Shown here piece after piece: positions 54,926 to 63,010 of a stretch of DNA of 64,000 bases. The stretch covers positions 62,001-126,000 of the forward strand of contig NZ_JADPQF010000004.1 of the NCBI RefSeq assembly GCF_015687155.1, written 5' to 3'. The notes beneath the pieces were generated by a model. The model was not told the origin of the DNA and made no database searches. It worked only from the letters and a program-made list of their open reading frames with translations. Numbering within the stretch: position 1 is the stretch's first letter; every line of letters starts with the position of its first letter. The translations under genes were made by a program, and so were the position numbers. This DNA is from Aliikangiella sp. G2MR2-5 (GTDB taxonomy: Bacteria > Pseudomonadota > Gammaproteobacteria > Enterobacterales > Kangiellaceae).

Positions 54926-55738
54926 TCAATAAAACCCAGCCGCTTTTTCAATCTTTGGAAAATAATAAGTGTCATCAATCAGATCTACGCCACAGGGCAG
55001 TTCAGAAATCCAGTTTAAAAACTGATTGATAGACTCTCCCTGAAAAGCTCTACCATGTTGTGGAACTATCATACTCACATTTAACGACCTGACCATGCTG
55101 GCCCATAATCGACAAGCTTTTCCAGAGGTCATATAACGCTGGTGAAAACCTTTCATACTTGGAATATGAGCTTTAAAGTCAGTTACTGGCTTACCAATAT
55201 CACCATCATCAATCAGCGATGCCCCCATATCACCAGAAAATAGTATTCGACTCACCGGATCAAAGAAGTGGAAGTTACCCACTGAATGCAAGAAGTGAGC
55301 AGGAATAATATGTATTTCATTGTCGCCAAGTCTAAAACTTCCACCTTTATCATCAACTCCTATAACTCTCTGCTTTAGATCCATTCCTGATTGCTGGTTC
55401 ATATAACCGGGAACAAGGTGGGGTAGAAACCGCGACCAAAGACGAGAAGTAATGACACGAGCAGAAGACTTCATTAGCCACTTAGGCAGGCTGGCGATAA
55501 TATCCGGATCCTGGTGTGACGCAAAAATATAGTCGATACTTTCCAGTGAACTATGTTTATTTATTTCAACAGTTAAAGGGGCAAAAGTTAAATCCCCTCC
55601 AGGATCAATCAAAGCAGCACGATGATTATCGACAATTAAAAATTGATTAGACTGAATTCCTTCTCCCTTAACAAGATCACCAAAAGCCAGGCATTGGTGA
55701 TTATCGTCCTGATACAGAATAGTTGCCCTTCTCAACAT
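54926..55738 (-). CDS. Di-iron-type metallo-beta-lactamase-fold protein
   Basis: 270 aa, related to the metal domain of flavodiiron/ODP oxygen-binding proteins, without flavodoxin. Where flavodiiron proteins have HxExDH, this has His75-Gln-Asp77-Pro-Asp79-Ile80. Later ligands appear conserved: His151 in 'AHFLHSVGNF', Asp170 in 'LFSGDMGASL' and His228 in 'VPQHGRAF'. It may bind or reduce O2 or NO, or act as an oxygen sensor. It lies 97 bases after purK on the same strand. Confidence 0.82.
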   Translation of the reverse strand: MLRRATILYQDDNHQCLAFGDLVKGEGIQSNQFLIVDNHRAALIDPGGDLTFAPLTVEINKHSSLESIDYIFASHQDPDIIASLPKWLMKSSARVITSRLWSRFLPHLVPGYMNQQSGMDLKQRVIGVDDKGGSFRLGDNEIHIIPAHFLHSVGNFHFFDPVSRILFSGDMGASLIDDGDIGKPVTDFKAHIPSMKGFHQRYMTSGKACRLWASMVRSLNVSMIVPQHGRAFQGESINQFLNWISELPCGVDLIDDTYYFPKIEKAAGFY

Positions 55739-55834
55739 GAAAAAATACCTCTAAAGTGGTAGAAACAGGCAGGATAATAGCCCTATTACTTTTGAGGTTA
55801 ATTGAGCAGGGTCAATATAACTGACTAAAGTATA

Positions 55835-56971
55835 TTACCGATTATCGACACTCGAATGTCCAACACTGCTAGCCGAATCAATGATCCGCTCGAGTTGCGA
55901 CATTCTCCTGATCAAGCTTTGTCTGTTGGAATCAACCATATTAATGTGGCCCAGCTTTCTTCCTGCTCGCGGCTTTTTACCGTATAAATAAAGGCTACCA
56001 TCAGGCAAACTGATATTTGGAAATTCATCGCCTTTTCCAAGCAGGTTGATCATCCCTTTGTAACTGGGTGATTCGGTTTTTCCAAGAGGTTTGCCAAGAA
56101 TAGCCCTCAAATGATTTTCAAACTGGCAGGTAACATCACTATCCTTAGTCCAGTGCCCACTATTATGTACTCTTGGCGCAAGTTCATTAACCATGAATCC
56201 TTCATCGGTTAGAAACATTTCCATTGTCATCACGCCAACGTATTGCCAGGCACTCATCAGTTTATTGAGAGATTTTTGCATCGCCAGAATCTGTCGCTCA
56301 GGAACTTCTTCCAGTGGCGCGATCGAATGTTTTAATATTCCAGACTCATGAAAATTTTCAGTTACCGGATAAAATTGAACTTCACCACAAGCAGATCTGA
56401 CTCCTATCAAGGAAGCCTCTTTGATGAAGTTGATATATGGCTCCGCAATCCAGTCTTTTGGTTCATGTTCTTTGATAAGTAAATCCAGATGTTGAGCGTT
56501 TTTCAGGTGCCACTGATTTTTGCCATCGTATCCATTTTCACAGGCTTTAATAATTAGTGGAAAACCAAATTTTTCAACTGCTTCAAACAAACTTTCTCTG
56601 TCTGAAACAAGTTGCCATGGAGTCACCGGTATATTTAGTTTCGTCAACCCCTGCTTTTCTTTAAGTCTGTGCTGGCAGGTTGCAATAACTTCCGGACTCG
56701 GTGAAACAGGACAACTCATGGAAAGTTCAAATAATAGTCTGGTATCAATACTCTCCCGCTCAACAGTAATAACATCCGGGTTACCAATCACCTGTAAAAG
56801 GGCCTCACCTGACATTCCTTTATGCCAATGAACAACTTTGCCCAGATGATTAACACAGTCAGATGACTCATTTTCGATAGAGACAAAAGTAAATCGAATA
56901 TCCAGTTTTTCTCCCGCTTCTGCCATTAGGCGAGCAAGCTGTCCACAGCCTAGAATTGCGACATGCATCAT
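55835..56971 (-). CDS. purK: N5-carboxyaminoimidazole ribonucleotide synthase PurK
   Basis: 378 aa ATP-grasp enzyme: AIR + ATP + HCO3- gives N5-CAIR. '[17 protein letters not shown]' is the N-terminal box, '[20 protein letters not shown]' the ATP site, '[14 protein letters not shown]' the metal-binding end. Start overlaps purE by 4 bases (ATGA), so synthesis is coupled. Confidence 0.97.
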   Translation of the reverse strand: MMHVAILGCGQLARLMAEAGEKLDIRFTFVSIENESSDCVNHLGKVVHWHKGMSGEALLQVIGNPDVITVERESIDTRLLFELSMSCPVSPSPEVIATCQHRLKEKQGLTKLNIPVTPWQLVSDRESLFEAVEKFGFPLIIKACENGYDGKNQWHLKNAQHLDLLIKEHEPKDWIAEPYINFIKEASLIGVRSACGEVQFYPVTENFHESGILKHSIAPLEEVPERQILAMQKSLNKLMSAWQYVGVMTMEMFLTDEGFMVNELAPRVHNSGHWTKDSDVTCQFENHLRAILGKPLGKTESPSYKGMINLLGKGDEFPNISLPDGSLYLYGKKPRAGRKLGHINMVDSNRQSLIRRMSQLERIIDSASSVGHSSVDNR

Positions 56972-57453
56972 TCAACCTCCTCTGGCACACTATCTGACTG
57001 AACTCGTCTCCACTCAACAAGCTTGTTGTGAATATCCGTATCACCGAGCGCAAGAATTTGAGCCGACATCAGTCCGGCATTAAATGCTCCGGGCTCACCA
57101 ATTGCTTGGGTAGAAACACAGACGCCCTTCGGCATTTGAACAATTGAAAGAAGACTATCCAGGCCTTTCAAAGATTTGCTTTCTACCGGCACAGCAACCA
57201 CAGGCAGATGAGTCAAAGAAGCGACCATTCCGGGCAGATGAGCTGCGCCGCCAGCTCCGGCTATTATCACTTTAATCCCTCGCTCCTCCGCACTTTGTGC
57301 AAAAGAAACCAGACGATGCGGCGTGCGATGAGCGGAAACCACTCTGGTTTCAAATGGGATCTCCAATTTATTCAATATCAGGGTTGCATTCTTCATGGTT
57401 TTCCAGTCTGACTGTGACCCCATAATAATGCTGACTAGCGGGTTTCTGTTCAT
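56968..57453 (-). CDS. purE: N5-CAIR mutase PurE
   Basis: 161 aa, class I PurE. '[17 protein letters not shown]', '[11 protein letters not shown]' and '[26 protein letters not shown]' are invariant boxes. It moves the carboxyl group of N5-CAIR to make CAIR. It begins 17 bases after sbtA with its own GAGGAG site. Confidence 0.98.
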   Translation of the reverse strand: MNRNPLVSIIMGSQSDWKTMKNATLILNKLEIPFETRVVSAHRTPHRLVSFAQSAEERGIKVIIAGAGGAAHLPGMVASLTHLPVVAVPVESKSLKGLDSLLSIVQMPKGVCVSTQAIGEPGAFNAGLMSAQILALGDTDIHNKLVEWRRVQSDSVPEEVE

Positions 57454-57470
57454 CTGAATTCTCCTCAGTT

Positions 57471-58406
57471 TTAAAAGTTACTGAACCAGATGGCGAGCAC
57501 CCAGTAAACAGGCATGCCGGCCAAAATATTAAATGGGAAAGTTATTCCTAAAGACGTGGTCATACCGTAGGAGTGGTTAGCTTCAGGAATCAGGCTGCGC
57601 ATCGCAATTGGAACAGCTATGTAAGATGCGCTTGCGCCAAGTACTATTGTTAAGAAAATTCCGCCAGTACTAAGCCCCATAGCAGTAGCAAATATTCCTC
57701 CGATAAAACCGTTAATGAGTGGTGCAACAGTGCCCACAGCAAGCAAAAATGCGCTGTCCTGCTTCAAAGCATTAACTTTAGAAGCTGCATCCATTCCCAT
57801 ACAAAGCAGGAATAATGCGAGCACTCCAGTGAACAGTTCTTTAAATAACGGAGTTAGTTTGACCATTTGCTCTTGAGCAACGAGTCCAATAAGCAATCCA
57901 CCAAACAGTAAAACAATGCTCTCGTTTTTAAGAATATGTTGAACCCAGTGTTTGAAGTTCACATTGCCATTGCCTTTGTTTGCGAGAAAAACAGCTACAA
58001 ACATCGCTGGAAACTCCAGGAGTACGACAAACAGGGGAAAGTAGCTTTCATAGGCAATTTGTTGAGACTCTAGTAGAGCAACTGCAACTGCATAGGTCCC
58101 TATACTGACCGAGCCGTAATGCGCTGCAATAGTAGCAGCATCAGTCGTCTTGAAATTACCAACCCACTTGAAGATCGGAAAAACAATAAATGGCAAAAGC
58201 AGCCCCAGCACTATAAACAAAGAAGCTTGCAAGAATAGGCTTGTTGAAATATTTTCAGCTAAAGCGGTTCCTCCTTTTAACCCAATAGCCAGCATCAGGA
58301 ATATACTAATTCCATGATGAAAGCCTTTCGGTATTTTCAGATCAGAACCAATTATTCGGGCGATAAATCCCAAAACAAAAAAAAGTACGATGATATCCAG
58401 TTGCAT
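57471..58406 (-). CDS. SbtA-type sodium-dependent bicarbonate transporter
   Basis: 311 aa with about ten membrane helices in two repeats. Recognisable SbtA-family stretches: '[18 protein letters not shown]', '[18 protein letters not shown]', 'MGMDAASKV' and '[21 protein letters not shown]'. In cyanobacteria SbtA is a high-affinity Na+/HCO3- symporter. Here it stands in line with purE-purK, whose product PurK uses bicarbonate, and downstream of a CbbR/CmpR-like regulator. No SbtB-like PII gene is seen. Confidence 0.88.
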   Translation of the reverse strand: MQLDIIVLFFVLGFIARIIGSDLKIPKGFHHGISIFLMLAIGLKGGTALAENISTSLFLQASLFIVLGLLLPFIVFPIFKWVGNFKTTDAATIAAHYGSVSIGTYAVAVALLESQQIAYESYFPLFVVLLEFPAMFVAVFLANKGNGNVNFKHWVQHILKNESIVLLFGGLLIGLVAQEQMVKLTPLFKELFTGVLALFLLCMGMDAASKVNALKQDSAFLLAVGTVAPLINGFIGGIFATAMGLSTGGIFLTIVLGASASYIAVPIAMRSLIPEANHSYGMTTSLGITFPFNILAGMPVYWVLAIWFSNF

Positions 58407-58434
58407 ATCCGCTCTCTACTTGATCAGCTTATAA

Positions 58435-58641
58435 CTAAGACTGGTTTGCATTAACTTGCTGCTCACTACGCCAAACTTTTATGATCGATTCTTTGTAAGC
58501 AGAGAGTGATAAAAATGTTAGGAGTCCAGCGACAACATAAAGCACCCAGTATTGAGGGTTACTTTCTGAAGTAGCGTTACCGGTGAGTACAAGGACTAAC
58601 GCCGAGATAAGACAAAAAATAAGCTGTCTGTTATTTTTCAA
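58435..58641 (-). CDS. Small two-helix membrane protein next to sbtA
   Basis: 68 aa, TTG start with a strong AGGAGG five to six bases upstream. Two hydrophobic helices (about 6-22, 'LIFCLISALVLVLTG', and 32-50, 'WVLYVVAGLLTFLSLSAY') and a polar, basic tail. Not recognised. It lies 28 bases before sbtA in the same operon and could be a transporter accessory. Confidence 0.7.
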   Translation of the reverse strand: MKNNRQLIFCLISALVLVLTGNATSESNPQYWVLYVVAGLLTFLSLSAYKESIIKVWRSEQQVNANQS

Positions 58642-58708
58642 CTAAACCTCCTCTAAAATGACTGGTTGGTTTCAATTGATAAAATTGTGACAGCTTTTTC
58701 TTATAGAT

Positions 58709-58724
58709 AATAATATATATTATT
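58709..58724. promoter_or_regulatory. 16-bp perfect AT palindrome in the sbtA operon leader
   Basis: AATAATATATATTATT is fully self-complementary. It sits just downstream of the predicted transcription start of the small protein-sbtA-purEK unit, a place for a repressor or for a LysR-type dimer. Confidence 0.4.
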
Positions 58725-58735
58725 TAGATTTATGT

Positions 58736-58763
58736 TTTATAATAACCTATATAATAAATTCAA
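58736..58763 (-). promoter_or_regulatory. Promoter of the small protein-sbtA-purEK operon
   Basis: Minus strand TTGAAT (58758-58763), 16 bases, TATAAA (58736-58741). Leader about 88 bases to the TTG at 58641. Moderate match to sigma-70. Confidence 0.5.
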
Positions 58764-58768
58764 ACGGC

Positions 58769-59731
58769 TCATACGTAGCCTTTAGCTACTGAATTACACA
58801 GAAGCTGACCGGCGATTTCTCCCCCTTCTTGTTGCAAGAATTCTAAAAAGGTGCGGGCTACATCTGATAACTGCTTGTTTTTTAGATAAACAACATACCA
58901 CTGAAGTTTCAACGGAAACCCAATAACATCTAAAATCTTAAAGCTTGAACTGCTGGTTTGGGCGAGAGTATGAACCGATAGTATCGAAATGCCGAGGTTT
59001 GACATTACTGAGTGCTTAATGGCTTCATTACTCTCAATGGTTAGTTTTTCATTCACCGTATTACCGGTTTCCATCAGGTACTTTTCAACAGCATATCGGG
59101 TACCTGAACCTGCTTCTCTCATGATAAAGGGATCATCCTTTAATTTGGAAAACTCAATCGACTTTTTATCCGCCAGGGGATGTTCGGTTGGCGCGACAAC
59201 AACCAGAGGATTGCTGACAAATTCCATAGTCTCTATTTCAATATCTTCCGGTGGATGACTAAACACATAAAAATCATCTTTGTTTTCTCGAAGACGATTG
59301 ATCATGGCGCCTCGGTTACCAATATTGAATGAAACCTCAATATTCGGATATCTCTGGCAAAATGGCCCCAGCAAATGGGGGAAAAAGTATTTTGAAGTGG
59401 TAACTACTGAAAGCTTTAAATGACCGGCTTGCAAACCAGATAAACTGGCCAACCGACTTTCCAGGCGTCCGAGAGTATCGAAAATTTCAAGAGAGCTTTT
59501 GTAAAGCTCTTTGCCAACATCTGTCAGGTAAAGCTTGCGCCCTACCTGCTCTACCAGAGGCACTTCGAGGTTTTCGGACAGCTTTTTCAACTGAATAGAT
59601 ACAGAAGGCTGTGCCAGATGGAGCTCCTGTGCTGTTTGGCTAATACTTCCTGTTTCTGCAAACTTTATAAAGATCTCCAACTGGCGAAATGTGCCAATTC
59701 GCGCGTGAAGTCTGGATCCTGGATACGGCAT
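58769..59731 (-). CDS. LysR-type regulator, CbbR/CmpR-like
   Basis: 320 aa. wHTH (about 15-75, 'FRQLEIFIKFAETGSISQTA', 'QPSVSIQLKKLSENLEVPLVEQ') and a periplasmic-binding-like effector domain. 'RYPNIEVSFNIGNRG' and 'DDPFIMREAGSGTRYAVEKYL' resemble the CbbR/CmpR group, which controls CO2 fixation and bicarbonate uptake. AAGGG lies 9 bases before the ATG. It precedes the small protein-sbtA operon on the same strand, with the palindrome in between, so control of sbtA is the natural inference. Confidence 0.9.
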   Translation of the reverse strand: MPYPGSRLHARIGTFRQLEIFIKFAETGSISQTAQELHLAQPSVSIQLKKLSENLEVPLVEQVGRKLYLTDVGKELYKSSLEIFDTLGRLESRLASLSGLQAGHLKLSVVTTSKYFFPHLLGPFCQRYPNIEVSFNIGNRGAMINRLRENKDDFYVFSHPPEDIEIETMEFVSNPLVVVAPTEHPLADKKSIEFSKLKDDPFIMREAGSGTRYAVEKYLMETGNTVNEKLTIESNEAIKHSVMSNLGISILSVHTLAQTSSSSFKILDVIGFPLKLQWYVVYLKNKQLSDVARTFLEFLQQEGGEIAGQLLCNSVAKGYV

Positions 59732-59905
59732 CAGCTAACCCTTATGCTTGAATATTACATTTATAATAATAAAAGCTAACGTTAAATCAAATATATTTTA
59801 ATAAATACATAAGGTATGTCATTTTAAATAGTAGGTAAACTCTATAGTTTTAAAGCTATCAATAGAGGTTGTTTATAGACTCTATTATCTCCAGGAGGAA
59901 GGGTT

Positions 59906-60364
59906 ATGAATATTTTAAGCAAGTTCTGTATTTTGTTGTTAACTTCAGCTTTAGCTTTTAGTCTCAGTTTTAGTGCAAAAGGTTTAACTCCATTAAGTTC
60001 AGAAGAACTATCTGAACTTTGCAAAAACTCAAAGCCAAAGCTTTCTGATCCACAAAGTGCCCAATGCGTCCGCTATATCAAAGGTTTTATCGACGGGTTA
60101 CTGGCAACTAAACGTGTCTCTATCGAGTCTCAGCAGGAAAGCAGCGAAAGAAGCAGTTTTATGGAAAGAGCCATTAAAACTCGAATAGGAAACCGGATTG
60201 AATACAGCAGAGCAAACCCAGATGAACAGGTTTGTTTAACTCGGGCACCATCTTTAAAAGAAATCGTGCATGAAGTAGCTGGTGAAATACAAAAACAGGA
60301 TCACGACCAAACTACTGCACTCACCGCAGTCTATCAGGCGCTTGTAGAGAATTATCCTTGCTGA
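59906..60364 (+). CDS. Rap1a/Tai-like periplasmic protein
   Basis: 152 aa with a signal peptide (about 1-23). The mature part has the Rap1a/Tai fold pattern: a 'ELCKN' Cys, 'QCVRYIKGFIDGLLATK', 'CLTRAPSLKEIVHEV' and a C-terminal Cys, which would give two disulfides. Some members are immunity proteins of type VI secretion amidases; many others stand alone, and no effector gene is near. Strong AGGAGGAAGG site. 82 bases before nhaA on the same strand. Confidence 0.75.
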   Translation: MNILSKFCILLLTSALAFSLSFSAKGLTPLSSEELSELCKNSKPKLSDPQSAQCVRYIKGFIDGLLATKRVSIESQQESSERSSFMERAIKTRIGNRIEYSRANPDEQVCLTRAPSLKEIVHEVAGEIQKQDHDQTTALTAVYQALVENYPC

Positions 60365-60446
60365 GTAAAGTCAATTTTTTAGAGAAATGCTCGTGGCGAG
60401 AATTTTAGCTATTTATTAGTGCCCAATTTATACAAGGAGAACCCAG

Positions 60447-61685
60447 GTGGTGGATAAAGTTAAATATTTGTTTCGAAGTGAAGCTTCTGGTGGAGTATTG
60501 CTGGTTCTTGCAGCTGTACTCGCGTTGATCATTGCGAACTCGCCTGCCAACCACCTCTATAACTCTTTTTTGGAAGTCCCTGTAATTGTTCAACTGGGAA
60601 GCTTCATTATTAACAAACCTTTGTTACTCTGGGTGAATGATGGTTTGATGGCCATATTTTTCTTTCTGGTTGGACTGGAAATCAAAAGAGAAGTACTTTG
60701 TGGAAACCTGTCAGATTCAAAAAGTATTATCCTGCCACTAATTGCTGCTATCGCAGGTATAGCTGTTCCAGCAATAATCTACTTATGGTTAAACGGGAAT
60801 GATCCTGTTGCAGTCAAAGGATGGGCAATTCCGTCGGCGACAGATATTGCTTTCGCTCTGGGTATTTTTGTTATTTTTGGTAAACACTTACCACTGACTT
60901 TGAAACTGTTTTTACTATCAGTTGCTATTTTTGATGACATTGCTGCTGTTGTTATTATCGCCCTGTTTTATTCGCAAGATTTATCGATGTTGTCAATAAT
61001 CGTAGCAACCATAGGAATCGCATTTCTATTTGTTTTAAATCAGCTCAATGTGCAAAAACGAGCAGCCTACTTCCTGGTTGGTATTATCGTATGGGCAGCA
61101 GTTCTTAAGTCAGGTGTTCACGCGACTCTCTCTGGTTTTGCTATTGCCTGGTTTATTCCAACGAATAAACCAAAGTCGGAAAAACAGTCGATGCTCGAGA
61201 GCATCGAGCATGCACTTCACCCCTGGACAGCATTTTTTATTCTGCCGCTTTTCGCTTTTGCTAATGCAGGCGTTAATTTGATTACTGCAGATGTGAGCGC
61301 AATTACCAACTCTATAACATTAGGTATCGCTATGGGCTTATTTATCGGAAAGCAGGTTGGCATATTTGGTGCCTGCTGGGTGGCAATAAAACTAGGTTTA
61401 GCTAAACTTCCAGAAAGCACAAACTGGTCCCAACTTTACGGAGTTTCCATTCTCTGTGGAGTCGGATTTACCATGAGCTTATTTATCGGTACATTAGCTT
61501 TCGAAACCTACGGTATAGAGTATCAAAACAATGTTAAAATAGGTGTACTTATGGGCTCGCTGCTTTCAGCTGTATTAGGGGCTATCATAATAGCGCGCGA
61601 AGAAGCAAAATATCGCTCAACGAACACCTTCAAAAGAAATATGGAAACGGAAAGACTTATCGCAGTTGAACCAGAATTAAGATGA
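60447..61685 (+). CDS. nhaA: Na+/H+ antiporter NhaA
   Basis: 412 aa, about twelve helices. 'FFFLVGLEIKREVLCGNLSD' and 'AIPSATDIAFALGI' are NhaA signatures. The adjacent ion-binding aspartates are in 'LSVAIFDDIAAVVIIALFY'. 'LSGFAIAWFIPT' and 'SILCGVGFTMSLFIGTLAF' are also typical. It exchanges Na+ for H+ across the inner membrane. Two GTG codons (60447, 60450) are possible starts after AAGGAGA. Confidence 0.96.
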   Translation: MVDKVKYLFRSEASGGVLLVLAAVLALIIANSPANHLYNSFLEVPVIVQLGSFIINKPLLLWVNDGLMAIFFFLVGLEIKREVLCGNLSDSKSIILPLIAAIAGIAVPAIIYLWLNGNDPVAVKGWAIPSATDIAFALGIFVIFGKHLPLTLKLFLLSVAIFDDIAAVVIIALFYSQDLSMLSIIVATIGIAFLFVLNQLNVQKRAAYFLVGIIVWAAVLKSGVHATLSGFAIAWFIPTNKPKSEKQSMLESIEHALHPWTAFFILPLFAFANAGVNLITADVSAITNSITLGIAMGLFIGKQVGIFGACWVAIKLGLAKLPESTNWSQLYGVSILCGVGFTMSLFIGTLAFETYGIEYQNNVKIGVLMGSLLSAVLGAIIIAREEAKYRSTNTFKRNMETERLIAVEPELR

Positions 61686-61731
61686 TGGCAAGAATAGACA
61701 AACGAAAAAATTTAAAAAACTATAAAACCCG

Positions 61732-61749
61732 GGGCTGTTGTTACAGCCC
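61732..61749. terminator. Terminator hairpin between nhaA and the siderophore genes
   Basis: GGGCTGT / TGTT / ACAGCCC, perfect 7 bp. The better T run lies on the minus side (CGGGTTTTATA), so it may mainly end the siderophore operon while also slowing nhaA read-through. Confidence 0.6.
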
Positions 61750-61819
61750 TTAGTTGAAATATTCCGCTAACAAGAAGTTAACAAATAAAAATACTCAAAA
61801 ACTTAAAAGGTCCATATAG

Positions 61820-63010
61820 TTAATCCAAAAAAATCACCCTCGGCTTTTCATGCATCAAAAAGTTCTGGTGGGAGATATTCCAGGCATAAGCACCGGCATA
61901 TGTAAACACGATCCAATCACCGACAGACAAGCTTTCAACAAACTCTTGCTTAGCCAAAACATCCTTGGGAGTACATAGCTGTCCTACAATAGTTACCCTC
62001 GATTGACTTATTCGAGGCACAGCTTCCTTCGTTAGTCTGGAATGAACAATCTTAAATGGATGACTGTGATTTTGTGCTGCCGGTGTTCTAAAATGATGAG
62101 TACCTCCACGAGCTACCACAAAAATCTCTCCATAACTTGGTTTAATATCGAGAACTTGCATGCCGTAATAACCACACTGCGCACTAACGAAACGACCACA
62201 TTCAAAACGTATCGTTACATCCTGCATTTGAGAATCATTTATGAGCCTACTCAGCCGATCACAAAACCTGGGCCAGTCAAACCAATTATCAGGATCCGAA
62301 TAGTTGATACCAATCCCTCCGCCGACATTCAAGTGAGTAACATTCTGAGCATAGCTTTCTCGCCAGCGTTTAAAGGTTTCAAAATACAGGGCCATAAGTT
62401 TAATATGGTTATCAAGATCTAGTTGATGGGACATCAAATGAAAATGAAAGCCTTTAAGTTCTATATTGGTACTCTCACCTATAACACTTAGCGCATCGGT
62501 CAGTAGAGCTTCTTCAAGTCCAAATGGTGTTGGCTTACCGCCCATACAGAGCCTGGTCTGATTGATGTCACCTATTGGAATATTCATTCGCAACAATATA
62601 GATACCTTAGCATTTTTTCTTTGCGCAATACTTTGTAATCGACGTAGTTCATACAGACTTTCAACATGCAGTAACTCGATATTCAGATCAATTGCAGCCT
62701 CCAGTTCACAGTCCAATTTACCGGGTCCACCAAAAATCAGACGCTGCTCGGGAAGCTGTTGACGTAGCCATTTTAGCTCGCCACCTGACGCAGCTTCAAA
62801 GCCATCGACTATAGGTTCCAATGCTTGCAAAATTTCTGCTTCAGGATTTGCTTTCGCCGCATAAAAAAGCTCACAGTTTTCCGGTAGTGCCTCGCGCATC
62901 TTGCTGGCATGGCTGACTAACTCACTCAAGTCATACAAATAGGCACATTTTAGATCACCCTGTTCCTCACCAAGATTTTGAAAAACTTGTTTAATCTTTT
63001 CAGGAAGCAT
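61820..63010 (-). CDS. PLP-dependent siderophore decarboxylase (PvsE/SbnH-like)
   Basis: 396 aa, fold type III (alanine racemase/LysA type). PLP Lys53 in 'FYAAKANPEAEI', Gly loop 'HLNVGGGIGINY', 'FECGRFVSAQCG' near the phosphate, and the closing Tyr region 'TYAGAYAWNISH'. Resembles PvsE (vibrioferrin) and SbnH (staphyloferrin B), which decarboxylate a citrate-diamino-acid intermediate. It starts one base inside the stop of the NIS synthetase (TAATG). Confidence 0.9.
   Translation of the reverse strand: MLPEKIKQVFQNLGEEQGDLKCAYLYDLSELVSHASKMREALPENCELFYAAKANPEAEILQALEPIVDGFEAASGGELKWLRQQLPEQRLIFGGPGKLDCELEAAIDLNIELLHVESLYELRRLQSIAQRKNAKVSILLRMNIPIGDINQTRLCMGGKPTPFGLEEALLTDALSVIGESTNIELKGFHFHLMSHQLDLDNHIKLMALYFETFKRWRESYAQNVTHLNVGGGIGINYSDPDNWFDWPRFCDRLSRLINDSQMQDVTIRFECGRFVSAQCGYYGMQVLDIKPSYGEIFVVARGGTHHFRTPAAQNHSHPFKIVHSRLTKEAVPRISQSRVTIVGQLCTPKDVLAKQEFVESLSVGDWIVFTYAGAYAWNISHQNFLMHEKPRVIFLD

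Noticed and set aside
59906-60364. Type VI secretion immunity gene with effector
   Set aside because: The fold resembles Rap1a/Tai, but no amidase effector or T6SS gene is in the window.
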